From Gallalistipes aquisgranensis (GTDB lineage Bacteria > Bacteroidota > Bacteroidia > Bacteroidales > Rikenellaceae), in NCBI RefSeq assembly GCF_014982715.1, contig NZ_JADCJY010000001.1, positions 558,001 through 622,000 on the forward strand: 64,000 nucleotides of DNA. Reading direction: 5' to 3'. A model generated the notes under the pieces. That model saw only the letters and a program-made list of their open reading frames with translations. It made no database searches and was not told where the DNA came from. A program made the position numbers and the translations under genes. Position 1 is the first letter of the stretch. Each line of letters opens with the position of its first letter. Positions 27,108 through 36,075 of the stretch are shown in pieces.

Positions 27108-27115
27108 TATTTTTG
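27108..27115 (+). promoter_or_regulatory. -7 promoter element of the SusC operon
   Basis: TATTTTTG matches TAnnTTTG. No TTTG is seen at the right distance, consistent with an activator-dependent promoter. The leader to the SusC ATG would be about 235 nt. Confidence 0.55.
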
Positions 27116-27354
27116 CAATAAATATGGTTGACACCCGGACAGTACCGCTGAATTGTCGTGCGGACGGATTTACCGGAAAGGCGGGGGTAAGGTTGCAGAC
27201 GGAGGGACGGAGCGTGTAGGTCGGATGCGTGTCGGAACGGATGGCTGTTCCGGAAAAACCGATCGGGATGCGCCATCCGGCTTTATGGATGCGGCGGCCC
27301 TTGTCGTCCGGACTCTTTTCGCAGGCGGAATTTGAACTAATCTTTAACTTAATA

Positions 27355-30300
27355 ATGAACACTATGAGAAAATTATTCTTGCTGATTCTCTCCGTGTGTC
27401 TGGCGACGATATCGTATGCCAAGGAAGCGGACAGGATCAAGGGGCGTGTCATTGACAAGACCACGAAGGAAGCGCTGGTCGGGGTGGCTGTGGTCTCCCA
27501 GGCCAATACGAGCGTCGGGACTTCGACTGATGTGAAAGGCGAATTTACGTTGTCGGTAGCCCCCGGGACCCAGCTTTCGGTCAGTTACCTGGGATACGTC
27601 TCCCGGACCGTAGTCGCTGCCGACGGCATGACAATCGAACTGGAGCCTTCGTCGGTGAGTTTGGACGAACTGGTCGTGGTTGGTTACGGTACTGTGCGCA
27701 AAAGTGACCTGACGGGTTCTGTGGCCACTGTGAAGGGAGCGGATCTGAACATCCTTTCTACGCCCAATGTCGGTGCCTCTCTGGCGGGGCGTACGGCCGG
27801 TGTACAGGTTGTCTCGAGCGGTTCGCCGGACGGACAGACCAAAATCCGTATCCGGGGTATCGGTACGATCAACAATTCCGATCCTCTTTATGTGGTGGAC
27901 GGCTACCAGACGACCGACATCTCCTACCTGGCTCCTTCGGACATCGAGTCGATGGAGATCATGAAGGATGCTTCTTCCAGTGCGATCTACGGTTCGCGCG
28001 GTTCGAACGGCGTGATCCTGATCACCACGAAGAAGGGTGCCGACCGCCCGACCAGTGTGTCGGTCAACGCTTATTTCGGTATCCGTAAATCGAGCCGGTA
28101 TCTGGATGTGCTCAATGCGACCGACTATGCCAAGGCGCGTATCGAGGCTTATGCGAACGACAACGCCACGATGAACACCAACGACCTGGCCATGCTGAAC
28201 TATGTGATCGACAATAATCTGGGCGGAACCGACTGGCAGAAGGAGGTGCTTCGTACGGCCACGGTGCAGAATTACAATATCGCTGTACGCGGCGGCTCGT
28301 CGAAAGTGCGCTACAATCTCTCTGCCACCTACAATTCGGAAGAGGGTGTACTGAAAAACAGTTTTGTGGACAAACTTTTCCTGAAGTTCAATACCGAATA
28401 TCAACTGCACAAGTCGGTGACGGTCGGTTCCGACATTGCCTTTGTCGACTACGACATGAGCGGACAGGACCTGAGCAATATGTACGGTTCGGCACTGACG
28501 CTGGCCAGCCGGGCGGCTCCCGTGTCGCCTGTTTACGATCAGGAAGGTAATTGGTTCCGTACGATGGGGCAGGACAACAACCCCGTGCGCGTCATAGACC
28601 AGGAGCGTTACAAAAAGCGCCACGGAAACAAGTTCGTGGGTAATTTCTACCTGAACGTGGATATTCTCAAGGGACTTTCGTTCCGCAGCACGTTCAGCGG
28701 CGACTACACGTTTACCCGGAATTCGGATTATGTGCCCGAATATTATGTGAGTCAGCAGGAGAAGAACGATCTGAGCGAATTGAGCGAATTCCGCCAGAAC
28801 TCTTTCAACTGGGTGTGGTCGAATGTGGCCACCTATAATTTCAGCCTGCCGCGGGCCCACCGGCTGACGGCCATGCTGGGTGTGGAGGCCACTAAGGACA
28901 ATTACACTTCGATAACGGCCACGGCTTATGACGTGGCCGAGAATGCCGACATGCGCTATATCTCTGCGGCCAAATCGAATAATTATAATGCCGATTCCGA
29001 CCAGGGTATCAGTACGTTGTTCTCGCAGTTCGCCCGGGTGAATTACTCGTTTAAGGACCGCTATCTGCTGACGGCCACCCTGCGGCATGACGCTTCGTCG
29101 CGGATTCCGAAGGACCACCGCAGCGATTTTTTCCCTTCGGTATCCGTGGGTTGGAATATGGCCGAGGAATCGTTTCTCCGTGACTGGAAACCTCTGAACC
29201 AATTGAAACTGCGTGCCGGTTGGGGACAGGTGGGTAATCAAGCGAGCGTCGGTATCGGTGCCTATCAGGCTGTCATTGCCAATAACCTCAAGTATGTCCT
29301 CGGGGGCCAGGTCTACGAGGGCCGTATTCCGACCACCCTGTCGAACGAGGATCTGCGGTGGGAAACGGCGGAACAGTTCAATGTCGGTGTCGATGCCGGG
29401 TTCTTCGACGGTAAGCTGACTGCCACGCTCGATTATTTCGTGAAGGATACGAAAGACATGATCATCACGCCTCCTGTGCCTGCCTACGCCGGTGCCGACC
29501 CTGCCCCGGCCAATGTGGGGTCGATGCGCAACAGCGGTTTCGAGTTTTCGCTTAACCATACCAACCGGATCGGCGAGTTTTCCTACAACGTGGGGTTGAA
29601 CATGAGTTTCATCCGCAACAAGGTGACTTCGCTGGGCGGCAGCGCCCCGATCGTCAAGACGGTTTATGATTCCCGCCTTACGGGTACTTCGCGTACGGAA
29701 GAGGGCCGCGAAATAGCCTACTACTACGGGTACCGGACCGACGGCATCTTCCATACCGCCGAGGAACTGGCTGCTCACGTGAACAAGGACGGTCAGCCCC
29801 TCCAACCGAATGCGAAGGTGGGCGACGTGAAATACATCGACCGTGATGGCAGCGGCCAGATCGACGAAGGCGACCTGGACTATCTGGGCAGCTACATGCC
29901 GAAGTTCAATGGAGGACTCAGTCTCGGTGCGGCCTACAAGGGCTTTTTCCTCTCGTGTTTCGCGGACTTCGTGTACGGCAACCAGATCGCCAACATGAAC
30001 CTCTACGACCTCTACTCGACTCAGATGGACAAAAATATCCTTTACAAGTATTACAACGACCGCTGGACGGAAGATACCCCGTACAACAACCAGCCCCGTC
30101 TGACCACGGCGAACATGGCCGAGAACATGCGTTTCTCGGACCGCTATATCGAGGACGGAAGCTATTTCCGTATCCGTAACCTGCAGTTCGGCTATGATTT
30201 CCCGACGAAATGGATCAAACGGGCGAAGATGTCGAATCTTCGTGTTTATCTGTCGATCGACAACCTCTACACGTTTACCAAATATACGGGTTACAATCCC

Positions 30301-30402
30301 GACGTGACCGACCAGTGGGGCGATCCGCTCGTCGCCGGTTCCGACGTGGGCGGTACGCCGCTGCCCCGGACCTTTACGGTGGGTATCAATCTAACTTTCT
30401 AA
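27355..30402 (+). CDS. SusC-family TonB-dependent outer-membrane transporter
   Basis: A 1015-residue importer for manno-oligosaccharides, powered by TonB and lidded by SusD. A signal peptide ends near residue 22 (CLATISYA). A carboxypeptidase-regulatory-like domain (about 28-100, IKGRVIDKTTKEALVGV) comes first, then the TonB-box/plug junction LDELVVVGYGTVRKSDLTGS (103-122), the plug with IRIRGIGTINNSDPLYVVDG, and a 22-strand barrel ending FTVGINLTF. ATG 27355 is used; ATG 27364 is equally good, and the frame also continues upstream without plausible sequence. SusD follows after 10 bases. Substrate is inferred from the mannan enzymes around it. Confidence 0.96.
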   Translation: MNTMRKLFLLILSVCLATISYAKEADRIKGRVIDKTTKEALVGVAVVSQANTSVGTSTDVKGEFTLSVAPGTQLSVSYLGYVSRTVVAADGMTIELEPSSVSLDELVVVGYGTVRKSDLTGSVATVKGADLNILSTPNVGASLAGRTAGVQVVSSGSPDGQTKIRIRGIGTINNSDPLYVVDGYQTTDISYLAPSDIESMEIMKDASSSAIYGSRGSNGVILITTKKGADRPTSVSVNAYFGIRKSSRYLDVLNATDYAKARIEAYANDNATMNTNDLAMLNYVIDNNLGGTDWQKEVLRTATVQNYNIAVRGGSSKVRYNLSATYNSEEGVLKNSFVDKLFLKFNTEYQLHKSVTVGSDIAFVDYDMSGQDLSNMYGSALTLASRAAPVSPVYDQEGNWFRTMGQDNNPVRVIDQERYKKRHGNKFVGNFYLNVDILKGLSFRSTFSGDYTFTRNSDYVPEYYVSQQEKNDLSELSEFRQNSFNWVWSNVATYNFSLPRAHRLTAMLGVEATKDNYTSITATAYDVAENADMRYISAAKSNNYNADSDQGISTLFSQFARVNYSFKDRYLLTATLRHDASSRIPKDHRSDFFPSVSVGWNMAEESFLRDWKPLNQLKLRAGWGQVGNQASVGIGAYQAVIANNLKYVLGGQVYEGRIPTTLSNEDLRWETAEQFNVGVDAGFFDGKLTATLDYFVKDTKDMIITPPVPAYAGADPAPANVGSMRNSGFEFSLNHTNRIGEFSYNVGLNMSFIRNKVTSLGGSAPIVKTVYDSRLTGTSRTEEGREIAYYYGYRTDGIFHTAEELAAHVNKDGQPLQPNAKVGDVKYIDRDGSGQIDEGDLDYLGSYMPKFNGGLSLGAAYKGFFLSCFADFVYGNQIANMNLYDLYSTQMDKNILYKYYNDRWTEDTPYNNQPRLTTANMAENMRFSDRYIEDGSYFRIRNLQFGYDFPTKWIKRAKMSNLRVYLSIDNLYTFTKYTGYNPDVTDQWGDPLVAGSDVGGTPLPRTFTVGINLTF

Positions 30403-30412
30403 CATTACGACC

Positions 30413-32005
30413 ATGAAAAAGAACTTTATATCGTTTGCTGCGGGACTGGTTTCCGTCATGGTGCTGGCGACTTCCTGTTCCGATTTCCTCGAGCAGCCGG
30501 TGCTCGGGCAGAATGCCGACACTCCGGAATACTATGACGATCTCGACAATGCCAACATGGCGATCATCGCCTGCTATAACGGTCTCACCTATGAGGACGA
30601 TCTCTCCACCTACCAGTGGATATACGGCGATGTCATGTCGGACGATGTCTGGAAGGGTGGCGGTACCGCCACGGACGCCAACGACATGCAGGAGTTGAAA
30701 AAGTGGACCGCACTCAGTACCAATTCCTATCTGACCAATACCTGGACGGCCTGGTACCGTGCCATTCATCGGGCCAATGTAGCGATCGAGAAACTTCCTT
30801 CTGTAACATTCGATCCCGACAAACGCGACCAGTTTATTGCCGAGGCGAAATTTATCCGCGCTTTTTCCTATTTCACGTTGGTGAAACTGTTCGGCGACAT
30901 TCCCTATGCCTCGAAGCCGGTGGCGGTGGACGAAATGGGCAGTCTGGGCCGTACGCCTTTCGATCAGGTGATCTCCCATATCATCACCGATCTGAAGGAT
31001 GCCGGAAAGGTGCTTCCCGAGAGCTATTCGGCCGAAGACCTGGGACGTGCGACCCGTTACGCCGCCAAGGGGCTCCATGCACGGGTGGTGATGTATGCGA
31101 TAGGAATGTTCAAGTGCATGCCCGAATCGGCCTGGCAGGATGTGTATGACTTGTGCGACGAGATCGAACGGTCGGGATATTTCCGCTTGCTGCCCAATTT
31201 CGGCGAGGTGTTCGAGGCCGAGGGAGAGAATTGTGCAGAATCGCTGTTCGAAATCCAATACGCCACGACCAATACCGGTTACAATTTCGAGAATCAGGGA
31301 AGCTGTTCGGGTATTTATGTGGCCAACCGCGGTACGACCGAAAATCCGGAATGGGGTTGGGGTTTCAACTGCCCGACACAGGACCTGGTGGATGAGTTCG
31401 AGGCGAACGATCCGCGCCGGGAGTGCACGGTGCACGGCAACGGTATCACGCCCTATCTTTACGGTGTGTTCCAGGAAGTGGACCAGACCACCGACTATCT
31501 GACGGGGTATCATGCCCGCAAACTGGCCATCGAACCTTCGCTGCGCCCATCGAACCAGTCCGATTCGCCTTCCAACCAGCGTATCCTGCGCTATTCGGAC
31601 GTGCTGTTGATGAAGGCCGAGGCGGCCTACCATCTCAATGATGAGGATACGGCCCGCGATTATGTCAACAAGGTGCGCGAACGGGCCCGTAAGTCGGCCT
31701 ATCCGAAAGGATATATTGCCGGGACCAATATTTATTCGCCTACCGGTTTTTCCGATAACCTGCCCGATATAGAGGATACGGTGACCGGCGAGGCTTTGCT
31801 CGACGCCATCAAACATGAGCGCCGTGTGGAACTTGCCATGGAGTCGCTGCGATACTGGGATTTAGTACGTTGGGGCGACTATGCGGAGACGCTGGACGTT
31901 GCGACCCGAGCCAATTTCGAGCGCCGCCAGTTGCGCGGCGTGCCCGTGATACCGATCCCTTCGGAAGAGGTTTCGGGTTGGGGACTGGAACAGAATCCGA
32001 TGTAA
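30413..32005 (+). CDS. SusD-family starch-binding-like lipoprotein
   Basis: A 530-residue surface lipoprotein that caps the SusC barrel and captures oligosaccharide. The lipobox is ATSC with Cys22. The N-terminal TPR-like helices begin DFLEQPVLGQNADTPEYYDD. The C-terminal family signature HERRVELAMESLRYWDLVRWG (about 465-485) is complete, ending in a typical FERRQLRGVPVIPIP stretch. It lies 10 bases after SusC and 30 before the glycan-binding protein. Specificity cannot be read from sequence; context indicates beta-mannan. Confidence 0.95.
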   Translation: MKKNFISFAAGLVSVMVLATSCSDFLEQPVLGQNADTPEYYDDLDNANMAIIACYNGLTYEDDLSTYQWIYGDVMSDDVWKGGGTATDANDMQELKKWTALSTNSYLTNTWTAWYRAIHRANVAIEKLPSVTFDPDKRDQFIAEAKFIRAFSYFTLVKLFGDIPYASKPVAVDEMGSLGRTPFDQVISHIITDLKDAGKVLPESYSAEDLGRATRYAAKGLHARVVMYAIGMFKCMPESAWQDVYDLCDEIERSGYFRLLPNFGEVFEAEGENCAESLFEIQYATTNTGYNFENQGSCSGIYVANRGTTENPEWGWGFNCPTQDLVDEFEANDPRRECTVHGNGITPYLYGVFQEVDQTTDYLTGYHARKLAIEPSLRPSNQSDSPSNQRILRYSDVLLMKAEAAYHLNDEDTARDYVNKVRERARKSAYPKGYIAGTNIYSPTGFSDNLPDIEDTVTGEALLDAIKHERRVELAMESLRYWDLVRWGDYAETLDVATRANFERRQLRGVPVIPIPSEEVSGWGLEQNPM

Positions 32006-32035
32006 TAGGCTAACCGATCAGACAAAGACAAAGAG

Positions 32036-33286
32036 ATGAAAACATACAGCAAATTATTCATGGTCGTCTCCTGCACGCTCGCTCTCGCTGCTTGTAAGGA
32101 GGATGACTTCGGAACTCATTCCGATCTGAATTATCCGATTCCGGTCGTTGTCTCCGTGACGGAAAATCCTTCCGTAGGCAGCGAGATCACGATTACGGGA
32201 AAAAATTTCGCCGCTCCGAACACGGTGAGCATCGACGGCATTTCGATGACCGTCACCTCGGAGACCGAGACGGAAATCAAGGCGGTTCTGCCTCGTATCT
32301 TCACCGGTGCTCCGATCGTCATTCGCAATGCCTATCTGAACCAGAATGAGGAGAACATCGTCATCATGCCCAATTACCCGTCTGCGGAGGAGATCGCAGT
32401 GGACGAGTGGCCCGAGAAGATCTACCGGGGGCGTCCGCTGGTGATGCGTGGGCGGAATGTGGATCTGGTGACCGAGATCACGATCGGCGATACCACGTTC
32501 TCGGTCAATTATACATCGCAGTCACCCGAGCGCCTCGTGCAGATGATGCCGTCCGACCTGGCTGGAACCTCTTCGAAAATCGTGCTGAGAACCGTTCTCG
32601 GAAATACGATCGAGTCGGCCGAACTGGCCATCGAAAACAAGCCCGATCCGTATGTACCCGAACCCGACCTGTTACTGATGGATTTTGAGGATCAGAAGAC
32701 GCATTTCGTACCGGCCGCCGCTTTCTCGAATTACACGGTGCAGATCAACCGGGAAGGTATAGCTCCGGCTCCGCAGGGAGGAAACTATTACCTGAGTTTC
32801 TATGCGCAGAACATCGCCTCCAACTGGGATCACCTCGGGTCGGTCAAGGTGGAATACACACCGGGTGTCGATCTGATCATGTTCAACGATCCGCACGTGA
32901 CGTTCCTGTACAACAGTGCCGACAACATTGGTAATTTCCAGTTCTCGGTGGTTCAGAACGGCACGACGTTCGGAGGGTATTTCACTCCCGGTTCGACCGA
33001 CAATCCGGACGATGCGTGGACTCTCCGCGCAACGAAGGGTGAGTGGCAATGGGTGAGTGCCCGTCTTTCGACTATTCTGAACGAAAACTGGACCGGAAAC
33101 GGCAATACGTTCGATCCGAACGGTTATATCAATACGGTGGAACTGATCCTCAAACAGATCAATGCCGGTTACTGGGACGGCACGACGACCGCCGGCGGCG
33201 TTTTCGTCAATCCGCAGATGAAACTTAACATAGATCAGATCTATATCACGGACGGCCCGTACCTGCAATATCCCGACGGGCAGTAG
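32036..33286 (+). CDS. Surface glycan-binding lipoprotein with IPT/TIG domains
   Basis: A 416-residue lipoprotein (lipobox LAAC, Cys20) at the third position of the SusCD operon, the usual place of a SusE/SusF-like or SGBP-B protein. Two TIG/IPT beta-sandwich domains are visible (about 35-115, VVSVTENPSVGSEITITGKNF, and 118-205, YRGRPLVMRGRNV). A C-terminal domain (about 215-410), rich in aromatic residues such as GEWQWVSARLS and NWTGNGN, should bind the glycan. No catalytic motif is visible. It would help hold mannan at the surface for the GH26 and GH5 enzymes. Confidence 0.85.
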   Translation: MKTYSKLFMVVSCTLALAACKEDDFGTHSDLNYPIPVVVSVTENPSVGSEITITGKNFAAPNTVSIDGISMTVTSETETEIKAVLPRIFTGAPIVIRNAYLNQNEENIVIMPNYPSAEEIAVDEWPEKIYRGRPLVMRGRNVDLVTEITIGDTTFSVNYTSQSPERLVQMMPSDLAGTSSKIVLRTVLGNTIESAELAIENKPDPYVPEPDLLLMDFEDQKTHFVPAAAFSNYTVQINREGIAPAPQGGNYYLSFYAQNIASNWDHLGSVKVEYTPGVDLIMFNDPHVTFLYNSADNIGNFQFSVVQNGTTFGGYFTPGSTDNPDDAWTLRATKGEWQWVSARLSTILNENWTGNGNTFDPNGYINTVELILKQINAGYWDGTTTAGGVFVNPQMKLNIDQIYITDGPYLQYPDGQ

Positions 33287-33373
33287 AGATAAACGGAAAA
33301 AATTGTATATAGGACCGTAGGCCCGTGTCCGGCATGGGGCTACGGTCCCCTCTAACAATCAACGAAACAGAAA

Positions 33374-34894
33374 ATGAAGATCAAACGAATGATTTTATCG
33401 GCCCTGATGACGGGGACGGTTCTGACGGTCTCGGCCGGGGTGTACGATGTGATGGATTTCGGGGCGAAAAACGACGGGAAGACTTTGACTACGAAAGAGA
33501 TACAGGCAGCCATAGACCGTTGCCACGAGGAAGGCGGCGGTGTGGTGAGCGTGCCGAGCGGACAGTACCTGGTCGGTACGTTAAGCCTGCGCTCCGATGT
33601 GGAGTTCAACCTCCGGCGGGGGGCCGTTCTGGTGGCCACCACCGATCTGTCGCAGTACAAGGTGCCCGAGAAGGCCAAGCATCCGGCCGGAGTGTTCTAT
33701 ACCGAAAATGCGGAGAACGTGGCTATCACGGGTGAAGGACGGATTTTCGGTCAGGGAATGGAATTCATGGAGAAGGATGTGGCCAAGAGGATCGTCGGTG
33801 AAGTCAACAAGTATATCCGTCAGGGGTACGATTTCCGTAAGGTGGAGAACGGGTTGGGCGATGGTCCCGTCAATCCGAAAGACCGTTATCACCAGATGGT
33901 GGTTTTCAGCGGCTGCCGCAACGTGACGCTCCGCGATTTCGACTGCATTGATGCCCCTTATTGGACGATCCTGTTGGTCAACTGTACGAAGGTGACCGTT
34001 TCGGGAGTGTCGATCGACAACAATCTGTTGATTCCTAACAGCGACGGGCTGGATATCGTCTCCTGTCAGGATGTGAACGTCTCCGACTGTATCTTCAAAT
34101 GCGGTGACGACGCGATCGTACTGGCCGGATACGCCCATCATTTCGACGATCCGGGATTCAAAAACGTGCTGATGCCGTCGCGCAACATCAATGTATCGAA
34201 CTGTATTTTCCAGTCGCGTTCGAGTGCGATCCGGATCGGAGGATGGGACCAGAACCACATGTCGAACTATAATTTCGACAATATTACGATCTTCGATTCG
34301 AATTGCGGTATCAACCTCACGGTGCGCGATTCGGGGTCGATCCAGAACGTGAACTTCACCAATATCCGGATCGAAACCCGCATGCATACGGGCGACTGGT
34401 GGGGCAACGGCGAGCCGATCAAGATATCCGCCCTGCGCGGGGTACCCGACAATCCGATCGGCGAGATCCGTAACATCAACTTCACCAACGTCACCTGCAA
34501 CGGCGAGAATGCCGTGCTGATGTATGCCTCGGACGAGAGCAAGATCGAAAACGTCTATTTCAACAATTTTGATTTCGTGCTGCGCAGAAGTCCTTTGGAG
34601 GCAGTGAGCGGCGGTAATTTCGACCTGCGGCCCTGTACGGTCCCCGGAAAGGAGATTTTCAAATCGGACATTCCCGTGATTTATATCGAGAATGCGAAAA
34701 ATGTCTATTTCAACCAGGGCAATATCGGTTGGGACGGAGTGGACCGGCCGCATTATACGCATGCCATCGAGGCGGTAAAAGTGGATAATCTTCGGCTGAA
34801 CAACATGACGGCAGCGCCGTCGCCTTCCAATCCGGAATTGCCGGCCGTGATGTTGCGCGGGTGCCGGAATGTGGTCGATCACATCGGTAAATAA
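33374..34894 (+). CDS. GH28-like parallel beta-helix protein with altered active site
   Basis: A 506-residue secreted right-handed beta-helix protein (signal peptide about 1-21, then VYDVMDFGAKNDGKT, the usual GH28 opening). The acidic motifs of polygalacturonases are present: NSDGLD (222-227, Asp224) and GDDAI (244-248, Asp245 and Asp246). The conserved GHG is replaced by SRSSAIRIGG (281-290), and I find no RIK motif. It may therefore not act on galacturonan. In a mannan operon, possibilities are an exo-acting enzyme on side chains or a new beta-helix specificity. It ends 2 bases before the GH26 gene. Confidence 0.82.
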   Translation: MKIKRMILSALMTGTVLTVSAGVYDVMDFGAKNDGKTLTTKEIQAAIDRCHEEGGGVVSVPSGQYLVGTLSLRSDVEFNLRRGAVLVATTDLSQYKVPEKAKHPAGVFYTENAENVAITGEGRIFGQGMEFMEKDVAKRIVGEVNKYIRQGYDFRKVENGLGDGPVNPKDRYHQMVVFSGCRNVTLRDFDCIDAPYWTILLVNCTKVTVSGVSIDNNLLIPNSDGLDIVSCQDVNVSDCIFKCGDDAIVLAGYAHHFDDPGFKNVLMPSRNINVSNCIFQSRSSAIRIGGWDQNHMSNYNFDNITIFDSNCGINLTVRDSGSIQNVNFTNIRIETRMHTGDWWGNGEPIKISALRGVPDNPIGEIRNINFTNVTCNGENAVLMYASDESKIENVYFNNFDFVLRRSPLEAVSGGNFDLRPCTVPGKEIFKSDIPVIYIENAKNVYFNQGNIGWDGVDRPHYTHAIEAVKVDNLRLNNMTAAPSPSNPELPAVMLRGCRNVVDHIGK

Positions 34895-34896
34895 CT

Positions 34897-36000
34897 ATGG
34901 AGATGAAAAAATCGGTTATTATACTGGGTGCGGCGGTGCTTCTGTCCGCCTGCTGTGAACGGGACGGCGACGCGTTGACGCCCGAGACGGAATGCCTTCT
35001 TCGGACATTACGCGAAGTGCCGCAAAAGGGATATATGTTCGGACATCAGGATGCGACGGTCTATGGCATCGGCTGGGACGGCGACAGGGACCGGAGCGAC
35101 GTGAAGAGCGTCTGCGGCGACTATCCGGCCGTGTGCGGATGGGAGATCGGCCATATCGAGTTGGGTGATCCGGTCAGTTTGGACAGCGTACCGTTCGACC
35201 GTATCCGCTCCGCCTGCATCGAACATTTCGAGCGCGGAGGTATCAACACGGTCAGTTGGCATCTCGACAACCCTCTCACGGGCGGCAGTTCGTGGGACAC
35301 GAGCGGAGGAACGGCCGTGGTGGCATCTGTTTTGCCCGGCGGGGCCAATCATCAGAAATTTCTCGGATGGCTGGATCGTCTGGCTTCCTATCTCGACAGT
35401 TTCGAAACGGCAGAAGGAGTGAAGGTCCCGATTCTGTTCCGGCCGTGGCACGAACACACCGGCAGTTGGTTCTGGTGGGGAAAGGAACATTGTACGCCGG
35501 AAGAGTATCGGCAGCTTTGGACGATGACCCACGATTACCTGCGGAAGAAGGGGCTTCGCCATTTGCTCTATGCCTATTCTCCGGCCGGCGGTGCTCCGCA
35601 GGAGGACTCGGAAGCCCGTTATCCGGGCGACGACCGTGTCGATCTGCTCGGTTTCGACTACTATCAGTTGAACGGAACGGCGGGTGAGGAGGATTATGTG
35701 CGTGTAATGGACGACAATCTGAAACGGCTCGTCGGCATGTCGAAACTGCATGACAAACCGATTGCGGTGACCGAAACGGGTTTCGAAACCGTGCCCGACT
35801 CTACGTGGTGGACGCGCGTGCTGCATCCCGTTCTTGACCGCTATCCGGTTTCCTACGTGTTGGTGTGGAGAAATGCCCGTGAGCGTCCGAATCATTATTA
35901 TGCACCCTATCCGGGTCAGATATCGGCCGGTGATTTCATGGATTTTTATGGTCTGCCGCAGACTCTCTTTGCCGGGGATGTGAAACGGCTGGACCTTTAG
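34897..36000 (+). CDS. GH26 beta-mannanase lipoprotein
   Basis: A 367-residue beta-1,4-mannanase, probably releasing mannobiose as in the Bacteroides fragilis pathway. The signal peptide ends LLSAC (Cys19), a lipobox. The clan-A barrel carries the acid/base Glu186 in FRPWHEHTGSWFWWG and the nucleophile Glu293 in AVTETGFE. SWHLDNPLTGGSSWD and FDYYQ are GH26 subsite blocks. It starts 2 bases after the GH28-like gene. ATG 34897 precedes a second in-frame ATG two codons later. It should work with the GH5 enzyme to provide mannobiose for the transporter. Confidence 0.94.
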   Translation: MEMKKSVIILGAAVLLSACCERDGDALTPETECLLRTLREVPQKGYMFGHQDATVYGIGWDGDRDRSDVKSVCGDYPAVCGWEIGHIELGDPVSLDSVPFDRIRSACIEHFERGGINTVSWHLDNPLTGGSSWDTSGGTAVVASVLPGGANHQKFLGWLDRLASYLDSFETAEGVKVPILFRPWHEHTGSWFWWGKEHCTPEEYRQLWTMTHDYLRKKGLRHLLYAYSPAGGAPQEDSEARYPGDDRVDLLGFDYYQLNGTAGEEDYVRVMDDNLKRLVGMSKLHDKPIAVTETGFETVPDSTWWTRVLHPVLDRYPVSYVLVWRNARERPNHYYAPYPGQISAGDFMDFYGLPQTLFAGDVKRLDL

Positions 36001-36075
36001 ATGCTCCGGCGGGCTCTCCGTGTCTCTGCGGAGAGCCTGTTTTCCGGGATCAACTGTTTTTATATTATTCGGATT

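Larger units (their letters stand above)
26622..27354. other. Divergent regulatory region of the mannan locus
   Basis: A 733-bp region between divergent GH5 and SusC genes. An AT-rich island at about 27000-27120 holds both promoters and an inverted repeat. It is flanked by leaders of roughly 360 nt (leftward) and 240 nt (rightward). Short open frames in the leaders resemble no protein and have no coding-like composition. GGTTGACAC occurs at about 26928 and again at about 27127, each followed within a few bases by CGGACA. An antisense or leader RNA is possible but I cannot show one. Confidence 0.6.

Noticed and set aside
27373-29805. 810-codon minus-strand frame opposite the SusC gene
   Set aside because: Antisense to SusC, with no recognisable domain.
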